Assembly: GCA_949361645.1 (NCBI GenBank)
Contig: OX442435.1
Coordinates: 5,194,220 to 5,258,219 of the forward strand
DNA: 64,000 bases
Direction of reading: 5' to 3'
Source of the DNA: Spongilla lacustris
Lineage: Eukaryota > Porifera > Demospongiae > Spongillida > Spongillidae
Under the pieces are notes generated by a model. That model did no database searches. It worked only from the letters and a program-made list of their open reading frames with translations, and was not told where the DNA came from. Both the position numbers and the translations under genes were made by a program. Below are positions 25,054 to 35,800 of this stretch, piece by piece. The stretch's first letter is position 1; each line of letters opens with the position of its first letter.

Positions 25054-25066
25054 AACTGCATAAGTG
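23556..25066. mobile_element. TIR element with homopolymer-containing ends
   Basis: The left end reads cacttatgcagt, a C run, then actttaattattgcgtttac. The right end (to 25066) is the inverse: gtaaacgcaataattaaagt, a G run (25023-25052), then actgcataagtg. About 60 bp of TIR is shared on each side. No transposase is recognisable inside. A second, smaller TIR element is nested at 23939-24797. Confidence 0.65.
23939..24797. mobile_element. Nested TIR element
   Basis: The ends gccatagatatttaagtaag (left) and cttactttaatatctatgcc (right) are inverted copies differing by a few bases, followed inside by gggattggaaac / gtttccaatccc. Both lie within the larger 23556-25066 element, so this is either a nested insertion or the sub-terminal part of one long inverted repeat. 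Confidence 0.6.
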
Positions 25067-25272
25067 CCATGAACTTGTAGCCGTAGAACTGATATCAGTA
25101 TGGCTATTACAACAGCCTGAACTAGAAGACTATAAGTTGCTGATGTGTGTATGGACTAGTCCTTGCGATCAAATAGTTGTATATATCTGCGTGTTGGACA
25201 TTTGGCCAGTCCTGCCACTCTATAAAGCTTTCAGCCGAAGCTTCCACATACGGATCTTAAACCACCCGGCCC

Positions 25273-26009
25273 CAGTGTTGCCGCGATATATCGCGAAAGG
25301 CGATATATCGCGATTAAATGTTTATATCGCGAAAGGCGATATATCGCGATTAATCTTTAGTCATATCGCGAAATAAATGTGCACGGACGTAAACAAAGAT
25401 ATACAGAAATAAAATTTAGAAACGAGCAAAGAATAAGCATACATTTAGGTATATCAATGAACTGTTACAGTTAAACCAGTTCAGGTTGAATTTTGCCTTA
25501 GAAATAAACAATTGCCAATGCAGCCTTTCAAGCAAGATGCCACGCCCCCACGGGTGCAACCTTTTGTTCTTAAGGAAAATACCTAAGCATAAATGCACAA
25601 GTACTTGCTTGCTGGTTTAGCTACGGTAGGGACGTATGATGCATGACCACAACAATGAATCTTATTTTCTGAAATTGATTTCTGTTGATAGGCTATCGTG
25701 TAGCTAAAAATCAATTGGTTTTTGGTGCCTTCCAAAGCCTCCCATACGGCAATTTTGAAGGCTTTGCGATCAACACTCATGAAATCGTCTGTGGAGGCAA
25801 GTACATTTAGCGCAAGTATACGAATATACCAGTACCATATCCTTCGTGGTAACCATAATTATTCACCCCAACATTTAATAACCAAACAATAATTGATCAT
25901 GAATAATTTACTATATCGCGATATTTATATCGCGATTAAATGCTCATATCGCGATATATCGCGATATAGACGATTAAAGATGAAGGTTATTTCGCGGCAA
26001 CACTGCCTG
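25273..26009. mobile_element. hAT-like non-autonomous element
   Basis: The left end is cagtgttgccgcgatatatc and the right end gcggcaacactgcctg. The 8-mer cccggccc lies immediately before it (25265-25272) and immediately after it (26010-26017), the TSD length expected of hAT. The right terminus has four extra bases relative to the left TIR. Sub-terminal repeats of tatatcgcgatt occur near both ends in opposite orientation. No transposase frame is seen. Confidence 0.65.
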
Positions 26010-27099
26010 CCCGGCCCGTACCCAAGACAGTTAATTTCTCAACATACTTTTCTTAGCTGTCTCAGGTAGCGTCTCGAAGTAAGCAGAAAAGCGATTGCTG
26101 CACTCACCCTCTATACGCACGAAAACAAAAGTAAAGTGCAACTCCTAAATAACGATTGCCACTCACATGGCGCCGTAACAACTGTTGCTATGGTAGATTA
26201 CGTAACTGCAAATCCTCTATAATTATTCGCATCAATAAGCTCATTCAGAGTTCGGACTGAGTAATTTTTTAACAACCAGGACACAAATTAGTTATAACAC
26301 ATTGCCTATAATTCATTTTTTACATATGATTTCTACACAGAACCGTATTAACTGGTCGCAGTATAATTGTTTACGCTGATGGGTATTAATACCCGCGCTC
26401 ACGCACAATCAATGCCATCGATGTTCTCGTGAACCGAGAAGGGATTGTGCAAAACGATACATTCAGTTCGAGCCTTACATGTACTGTACGTTCAGGTAGG
26501 TTTCAGACTGGCTCTAATAAAATCTTCATAGTTTAATGATCCCGAAAAGTATGACGGCAATATTCTATGACTTTATACACAAGCCTTAGCTCGGAAAATA
26601 TTCCCCGGCTCTGTCCATGAATCGGCATTATCACACCAGTGATTCAAATTCGCAGCTTAAGTGCATTTTATCTTTGGTAAATTGCGTTTGTGTAGGCGGA
26701 AACTGGTGATCTAAATCTCGTCGAAAATTGTGACCGTATTTAGGATTTCTCTACGAGTGTGTAAGAAGACGCACGCTTTGTAAAGTTGTTTGCAAGGTCT
26801 TTAGTACTTTATTGCTAGAATACAGAATAAAAGGGGTTGCCCGATACACTATTGGTATCTAAATGTAAGCCAGCATACGGCGTTATTTTGTGTGCCTCGT
26901 TGATTTCCATAGTAATCGGTCGCGATTAGCCATTAAGACACATAAACCACTATTGTATGCTTAAAGCTACCAAAGCTACAGTCATACACTCCCCACCTGC
27001 TGTAGTACGTGTCAACCATTACCACAACCTTCGACGAGGACTAGATGGGATGCCAACATGTCTCCACTGCCTGTTGATTGTATGTCCGCAACTACTGAC

Positions 27100-27350
27100 A
27101 TTTGGGACTTGCTATAAGGAATCACCCAAGATGGCAGGGCAGAGAGGTGATGTGTGGGTACTGCCGGCTGTCCCATCCAGAGATGAGCCAGTGATGCTGG
27201 TTAGGTGTGTGTGGTCTCACAGTGAGACTTCTCAGCACACAGATGGGACACACATCTCCCTCATGCCCGCATGTTGAACATGAGGGTCTATCAGGGCAGA
27301 ATGGGCAAATGCGCCAGATGTGCCATACCCCAGCCACCATCTAATGGCCA
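27100..27350 (-). pseudogene. Retroelement zinc-knuckle scrap
   Basis: The minus strand reads VAIRWWLGYG and then, after a shift, ICPFCPD, matching the WWLGL...CALCP pattern of the fragments at 17-18.8 kb. Frames are broken, and the downstream nuclease-like part is not recognisable. It lies beyond the 3' end of receptor copy 1. Confidence 0.4.
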
Positions 27351-27552
27351 CATAAAAAAACAAGACCAACAAAATCAGGGCAGTGTTACAAATTTTCATT
27401 AATAATATATATATATATTCTAAAGTTCCTATATTAAGTATTTTTTATTCATCTACAATTGGAATGTCCATCAGCCACTACATATAAATCACTCCTTTCA
27501 ATGTGAGCACTACTTTAAACAGACATAGATACATGCACATGCATATACACAT

Positions 27553-27555
<3 letters not shown>

Positions 27556-27602
<47 letters not shown>

Positions 27603-27607
27603 ACACG
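27556..27607. repeat. CA microsatellite
   Basis: About 26 CA dinucleotides. It lies immediately before position 27631, where homology to the second duplication unit begins, so it marks the left edge of the duplicated segment. Confidence 0.9.
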
Positions 27608-27630
27608 TACCAACAGCAACAGCTAAATGT

Positions 27631-28050
27631 GTCATACAAAGACAATGTTTAGCAGCAGTATACAGCACGAAGTAGTTCAGGTAATACCTGTTGGAGTGAC
27701 AATTTGAACTTTGGACTGACCAAGAGCTGGTTGTCAAACTAAAAGTTGGAGGGAATGCTGAGATGCTTAGATGCTGGGCACTGGCTGTGCAGGAGTTCAG
27801 TTTTACTGTAGTGTACTGCATAGGCAGTCAGAACACTAATGCTGACTCATTATCCAGATGGTGAGACCCAAGCATTTGCCCCCATGACATGATATAGCAT
27901 CGTGCATGGTAGTGGCCTAAATTGTTAATGTATATGTGTACTACTACACAGACAAAGATAATTAGGGTGTACGGATGGAAGTCAAATCCTTCAGAAGGAC
28001 TGCACATGGAGCTGATATCAGGAGGGAGGAATTATCTAAGAGTAGCAATT
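27631..28050 (+). mobile_element. Ty3/gypsy fragment (RNase H end), copy 1
   Basis: Broken plus-strand reading of the RNase H and linker region of a Ty3/gypsy polyprotein. It has a QRQCLAAVYSTK-like start, the linker word GSQNTNADSLSRW and further scraps. It is the paralogue of the 51703-52800 fragment and starts at the duplication edge. In this copy the site gtcagaacac (27818 region) is uninterrupted, unlike copy 2. Confidence 0.6.
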
Positions 28051-28795
28051 TACACGTGTATATCCTTCCCGTGAGGCATTTTGCACGCTGTCACCTGCTC
28101 AGTTCAATTAAAGTTTTCTGTCTTTTTTATTTATCTTTTCATCACACAGTTAAAATATTATAAATTACAAACACAGTGCGACATACAAACATCCTATTGG
28201 TTGCAGCATTATCCAAACAGGACAAATATGTGTATGCATCACAGCCAGTAGGATGTTGATTATTATATTATCATTGTGATATGAATTAAATGTGCTGTAG
28301 AGGATACTTAGTTCACCCCAGGTCTTAGAGACTGATCTATTATCATTATCGTGCAGTACACACCCAAATTTATACCGCATTATTGCTTGCAATATAGTAC
28401 TGCTTATAATGGGTGGTGTTAATACTGCGTGTAAGCAATAATCATCATTATATGCATTTGGGTTAGGAATATGTACTTGTTATATGTTTCAAAGAAGTAG
28501 ATCTATTGCTATGTTTTTATATTTTGAGGACAATTACAGAGTGAGGTACAATATACATCATATAACACTTCAGATGAGGCAGCATTGCTTGAACGGAGTG
28601 CAATGGTTTAAAGTGAGGGATTGGTAGCTATACATGTATGTGATCACATGTTTATGCCTGATAATATCCTGAAACAGATCGAGAGCATCAGGTCCCAGGG
28701 CTGCAGAAGTTGTATTATGGAATTTTGGAATGCACTGGGTCCAATAAATTGAACTGACTTATTCTGAAAAAGTATATAGCATTAATACAAACATA

Positions 28796-29814
28796 TCAAA
28801 TATAGTCATCATCAGTAGCCCCATGGTAACACATTACTTCAATCTCATCAGCAGAGCTGGTTGATACAAAATCTGAAATAAAAAGTAGAAATACTATGAA
28901 TTATGCACCCAGCATGTTTTTCCTTTGGCAACTTTACACTATTTTTATCTTAATAAGCTAGTGGTGCTATCAATAACTTACATACATCAGGCAGTGATAT
29001 ATATATATATATATTCAACATTGCCCAACAGTCAATGGGAAGTGGTTCAATTACTTTACGGCTGTACAGTTCGTTATTATATGCCTTTATACAATACCTT
29101 GCCTACTTGATTTTCGGAGATTATAAGCAAAGTTAGCAGTTATAAATTGATCTGTGCAAGGAGGAGATGGTCTCAAAAAGGTCTAGCCTAAAAACATGAA
29201 TCATACACATCCAATTATTAGCAGCCATGCATGTCATCACAACTATCAGCAGTGAGTGCTTGTGTAATTTCATTTCTTATTCATCACCTTGTCTGGTTGA
29301 TTTTCGCTCTGGTGCAAGATCATAAGCAACATTAGCTGTTATAAATGGATCTAAGCAAGGGAAAGTTGGTTAGTACAGTGAATCATACATGTTCAGTTTT
29401 CATGGTAATCTAACAATCAGCAGTTCAAAATGTGAGTACTTATTCTTACCTCGCCTGCCTAATTCTAGGTGTAGTACATAATCATAAGCAGAGCTAGCAG
29501 TTGTATTGGGGTCTATGCAATAAGCAGAGTTAGCAGTTGCATTGGGGTCTATACAAAAGGGATGTCAGAATTTGTAACATTGCACATGTTCCCCATAGCA
29601 AGCAAGCATATTAGTATACATGTATTAAGTGCTTAGTTAATCATTCACCTCGTCTGCTTAATTCGGTGCTTGATGCAAGGTGATACGCAAAATTTGATGT
29701 TGCAGTAGGATCTGGGTAAGGAAGGAATAGTTTTTGAGTCCACAAAATAAAACAATGCATCATCATACCTTGGTGCAGTGAAGGTTGCTGATCCTCATCA
29801 CTACCAGGTGTTAC
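28796..29814 (-). CDS. Receptor copy 1 exons 21-26: tyrosine-motif tail
   Basis: Six small exons: 29769-29814, 29649-29711, 29450-29548, 29288-29350, 29098-29151, 28796-28872. Exons 22-25 are all phase 1-1 and repeat the theme D-P-x-x-T-A-N-x-[24 protein letters not shown] plus [24 protein letters not shown] and [12 protein letters not shown], most ending in an R/S-x-R stretch. The last exon reads [13 protein letters not shown] and ends DDDYI. The N-x-A-Y cores resemble NxxY sites read by PTB adaptors; phosphorylation is inference. Any one of exons 22-25 can be skipped without shifting the frame. Confidence 0.85.
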
Positions 29815-32800
29815 CTTATAATGAAAGTGTATTAATAATATGTGATTACTTTACATTCCGTAATTATTTACATTGTACTGATTATACATACAACTATATA
29901 AAGAAACACCAAAAGCTACAAGAGGTGATTGAAGGGCACATCTGACCAGGCATTGTGCCTCATGAGGTGACTGTACATGGTTGACATAACCACTTTAGAG
30001 GTCAACACAGCTGGGGTGGCTGCTTTTTTCAACTGGGTTGAAAATACATGTACATCAATAGCTCCATTGCCCCATCCCTCCACAAGCAAATGGATGCATG
30101 TCTGCATGACCACAGGTTTGAACCGCTTCATGTACAAATTGCAAATTCATGACATATACGTCAAATGCAGCTGGGCGGGAGAGGAACCAGTTTGGCACTA
30201 GAATGTCTGCTGGTCTTGATTGGTCCTTAGGAAGAATACCACTTCCTTTTTCAATTTGTGGGGAAAGGTATGCCTTGTGGCAAAAGTCAGCAATGCAGCC
30301 TAGTAGCTGCTTGCGTCTGATTTAATCCATCACCCCCAGAACGACAAGTACGCATGTCATGTCCCCTAACATCCATGTTTGTGATGAAAAAGTGGGCATG
30401 AATTGCCATCAGGTGTCAGAGGAAAGCCAAGCCACTATGGTGAAGGCTGCACTTTAAGCCATGCATGGGCTTGAGGTGAAGAAATAGCATGCAATCTGGC
30501 CTTTGTCACAGTAGTTGCATCTGAACAAAAAGGAAATTGATATCAGCTTCTTCAATGTGAGAGGACAATGTGTGCTGGCGAGGTGGAACATCAAGTACAC
30601 TTTCAACTGAGATGGCATCTGGCTGACTGACCATGTTTGAAGTCAAAAGCAATTCTCTGAAGACACTGTTGTGGTTAGAGATGAGATGTATGCAGCAGGA
30701 GTGTGGTGATGAAGAGAATGCAGACTAAGGCCACCATGGCTCAGGTTAAGTGTGGCCTGGTTAGCTGCTGGAAGTGTTAGCTCAATTGCAGCAGATAATT
30801 CAAAGTAGTGCAGAACATCATTGTCAAATTGAATATTATATACACTGGCTCTAACATTGGTGAAGGAGGTATTGGCCGTGCTAGGTGGGCCAGATTACAG
30901 AAACTAGCACATGACCTCAGGATGGTGACAGCAACTGGCAGGTTGCACAGTTGGGGTAAAAGTGGTAATAGGGGCACCTAGCAATCCAAAGTGAGGACAG
31001 ACTGAGCATGGAATGTCAGAAGGGAACGAAGGGAACATGGAGAGTTCTTGGACACTGAATAATTGACATTTACTCAGATAGATATGGAGACCAGAATGTT
31101 ACTGTTGCCTTGCAAAATATTTAGAGCTCTGGATAGTGCATCTCTTGGTCCTGCCAGAGCCCATCATCCAGATACCAGCAGTTCAGCAGCATTTCATTGC
31201 ATTGGGGTTGAGCAGAGATTTTGACAGTGGTGCAGTGCAGAACACGGGCAAAAAGAAGAGGGCCCAAAGGGTCCCCTTGTTGGACACCTGATGCAGATAT
31301 TAATTGACCCATTGGATGCCACAACTTTTGTTGCTGTGAATAGCACAATGTAACCCGTGGAAGAAGCTCAGGGAAGTGGATGGCACACTGGTGATGGTAA
31401 AATCTCCATTATTCCAGTTGTCCTCAATAGCTTGCCTGGTCTTATGCACAATTTTTCCAGTGCCAGCTGGTATAGCTACTCCATACTGAAAAGGATTCAA
31501 GATTTGGGTGGCCTTTTCTTTAAATGCAGGCACATTTACCCACAAGGTGTTTCAAAACTTCTCCCCCACAGCAATTGGTCAGACATCCCATTCAATGCCT
31601 TTGGGTTTCAATAGAGATGTTTGATTTTCATTTGTATTATATTGTCATTGGACATTTTTGAAACACCCCTTTTGCTGTGATCAATGCACTACAATAGTCA
31701 ATACATGAACAGGAGTGTGCTTACTGATGTAAAGATGTATCTTGGAGGATTATTCAGCATTGTGTTGAGATTATCAGAAAGAGCTGTGAAACTAGGACGT
31801 GTGTTTTGATCATGTAGCCAACCTATAATAAATGTCTTTAAAAGCAGTTAGTGGTACTTATGGCATAGCTAAATCAAGTAACAATTTTAGAGGTAAAAGA
31901 ACAATTAGGTTGTAACTGTCATTGTAGTGTCATAATGATTTAGAGGCTTTGTATAAATGATATGGCCTAAACAGCTATTAATATTGTATGTTCACTAATT
32001 AAATGCTCACAAGGAATCCAAAACATAAACTGTATACTTGCATTTACAAAATACTAGTATTCAAATATACGATGATACTTATAAATAAGACGATTATATA
32101 ATAAAATAACACATTGTGCCACCCAAGGGATGGTAATGAGGACCAGCTCTGGGCATAGCATTGGAGATGATAACTAATTTATGGGAATGGGCATACGTAG
32201 TTAATCAGGTGACTTAGCAAGATAATGCATGAATTCAATGGAAAACACTTCCAGTGTATATTGGTAAAGTTATATTTCTTACAACAATTTCTGTATGATG
32301 AACCTACAACTACAGTATATCCCAAATATTGATATTGTACATTGTAGACAGATTTGACTGTTGAAAATGGCTTACATTGTTGGAGGACAAAATAAAGATC
32401 AGCAGAACATGTTGTTGGTTTTATTAATTGTTGCCCACTTTCCAGCAGTAACACAACTTGATTTCCATCTTTTCCTTCATATGGCAATCTACCAAAAGTG
32501 AGTATTTCCCAAATAGTCACTCCAAAGCTCCAGACATCTGACTTGTGGGTGTACTCAAAGTGGAATATACTCTCTGGAGCCATCCAACGCAATGGAACCT
32601 TCAGGATGATGGTAAAGAGTGAGGCAGCCAGCTGCACATCAACATCTTACCTTTCCTCCCGTGGCCTTGTAGTGTGTCTCCCCCACATCGATGATCCTGG
32701 TGAGGCCAAAGTCTGTGATCTTCACCTGCTGGGGGGTGTGGACCAGCACATTTCTAGCAGCCAGGTCTCTATGCACCATCCTCTTCTCCTCCAGGTATGC

Positions 32801-35800
32801 CATCCCCTGGGGACAAGTGAAACCCACAGGGGACAGGCCAAAGAAAAGCAGAAATCTGTTCATGTATACATTTATCAAATTCTATATGCATGCATGTACC
32901 ATCTTTAATTCTGGTGCTATGAGTGATTGAAATCGACTCTTTGGAGGAAAGACTTTTTGAGGTGAAAGGAGGCGTGAACTGATATTAATGTTAATAAATG
33001 TAGGGTGGGTGATTTGCAAACTGATTTGGTTAACTACTTCTGTTTAGAAGTTATACAAAATTGAAATCTTGATTTTCTATTTTCGCTGATTTATGGGCTA
33101 TTGTATCTTGATTTAATGGTTTGAATGTATCAAAAAATTCGGTCAAGTTTGTATTATTTAAAATCCAAGAAAATGCTGGAGCTTTTGGATGCCTCTAAAT
33201 TGGTATGTTTTTTATTACGTGTTATTGGGAATTAATTCGTTTTTGTTAATTCTAATTTCCTGATTTGTTTAGTTTGTTTACATTAACATTTAAGCCCACA
33301 TTATTACGGAACTTTCAGTTAATTAATTGTTTGTCATTAATTTATGAACAATTTTCCTTGATTGAGAAACACGCTGTATGATTTACCTTCTGCTGATTGA
33401 TATACAGTTCACAAAGCCTAAATTATATTGCACCCCTGCTGACAAAGCATTCCATTATTTGAATGACTTCACTAGTGCAAAACTCACAAATTAATCTCCC
33501 AGACCGGGAATTTGTTTTCCACAGTAGTGAAGTACATTGTTTATGTAATGGTTTTAATGAAATAATATTTAATTGAAATCAATTGAGACTTTTATCACTA
33601 TTAAAGATTATATTAATTACCCAGCATGTTTTCTTTTGCTATTAGAACATTTAACAACAATTACCAGTTAAATAACTACTTGTGGTTAATTTATATTGAT
33701 TGAGAAACATCCTGTACATGTACATGCGTGTATATATGCACTTGGCATAATGTGGTGCTAGTGCTGTTGTAAATATGCTTAGAATTGCTTTCATTCACAA
33801 ACTTAAAATAAAATAAGGTCTTTTCTAGTAATCACCCTTTCTTCTGCATGCAAAAGTAAAGAAATAACAGTTGAGGTAATAACACGTCAGCTTCATCATG
33901 TATATGCATGTGAAAGCATGCTAGTTGATCTGGAAATAGAATTTATAGGTACAATTAGCGACACATCTATCAGGCAAAATTTAATTTCAATGCCATTGAC
34001 TACATGTAATTATGTAGGACGCAAAACAGGGTAATGGGTCTATATATAGAATATCAAGGGTATGGTGAATTTAACTCTATAAACGCAGTGATTGGTCAGG
34101 TTGGACAGATTCTGTCTGCCAGAAATGGTCCTAGGAACAACTTGTGATTTTGCCACTACACACTGCCAATCCAGTGCATGCTGAGGCAGCATCAAACCAT
34201 CAACTGTGTTAATACCTACATCAGCAATCTGCTTGGAGAAGTTGAGCATGGTGTAAGCATCAAGGGTGGCCTGGTTGTTCTTGAGGAAGGAGAGGAGGGA
34301 CCCCAGCCGAACAAACTGTGATATGAGCATCATCTGTTTTCCCATGCAGACACTGTACAGGCGAACGACGTTGATGTGGTCCATCGTTGCCATGACAACA
34401 CCTTCCTTGAATATTTGGGAAGATCAATAAAGCACAATCACAAAAGGCAGATATACATGTAATTATGTATAATACAATGATTGTAGTTTCCGAGAAAATG
34501 TCATATCTTATATATATAATTATAATTATAATATATACAAAATTGCTTTGCGTTTGAATTATTATAACTTCCTAACGGTTAAAGCTATCAACGTTCTATT
34601 TTTAACACTGCATACCACGCCATATCTCTAAATACATTTCGGGGCCTTGCACCACACCGGGTTCAAACCCACCATAACGTTCCGTATAGGAGTAATCAAA
34701 TCGCTTCAAATTCGGTTTGTAGGTAGAGAGGTCCTATACCAATCTATTTGTTTTGTTCACTATTTTTTTATACCATCTGTTACGGACTACGTGCAATTTT
34801 TCACACTTCTCTTCTCTACCTAAAAACCGAATTTGAAGCGATTTGATTACTCCTACCGAAAGTTATGGCGGATTTAAACCCGGTGTGGTATCGAGCGAGG
34901 CAATATTGGTATGGAGCAAGTGCAAGGCCCCAAAATGTAGTTTACCATAGGGAAATGGTGTAGTATCAAGTGTTGAAAATAGGAAGTCAATAACCTTAAC
35001 CGTTCGGAAGTCATAATGATTCAAAAGCAAGGTTATAACATTATAAATATATAAAAGATACGACATTTTCTCGGAAACTTTCCCATATATGCAGGTGTGT
35101 GCAGGTGTACATCAATAGACCTGCAATAGCTCTGTCTGGGCTTCAGACGTGGCAGTACCATCATTGAGAACTTTAATGGCCACTTCGTAGCGATTGGAGT
35201 CTCCCTCAGGTGTCCAGTAGCCCTGGGATGGGAGGGACCTTGGGTGTGGTCAGGTTCCACCCAGTGTGAGGTGCATATTCTCCTCACCTTGTACACAGTA
35301 CCAAAGGCACCCTTGCCCAACTCTTCACCCAGCTCCAGGGAGGTTGCCGGGGTGATGATGAGACGGGTAGCATTGGGAGGCATCTTTGGGGGCTGGAGGG
35401 TCTGGAGAAGAGGAAAGCGCCCCTATTTACACACCCAAATGCAAAGGGTCTGTGGAGTATTATGTACAAGGGTTGGGGAGGAGCAGCATATCATGTACTA
35501 GGGTCTGGGGTGGAGCAGCATACAGAGTATTATGTACAAGTGTTTAGGAGAAGGTACCCACCCACATGTGAAGATGAGCCAGATCACACACAGTAGCCTT
35601 GTGCCCACATGCAGGGCCGCCGAGAGGGGGGGGGGGGGGGGGGGGGGGGGGGGCTGCTGACCCTGGGGCCCGTGGTTAACCATGGGGCCCGGGCCGCCCT
35701 GCATTACAAATGGTCAGTTGTTGTTTTGTTTTGATGATATGCGCATGCTGGTGCAATATACATTGTTTATGTATACGTTCCGTGCGGTGAAAATCATACC

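Noticed and set aside
26957..27277. Plus-strand 106-codon frame
   Set aside because: The minus strand of the same stretch carries recognisable retroelement knuckle motifs; the plus frame is its shadow.
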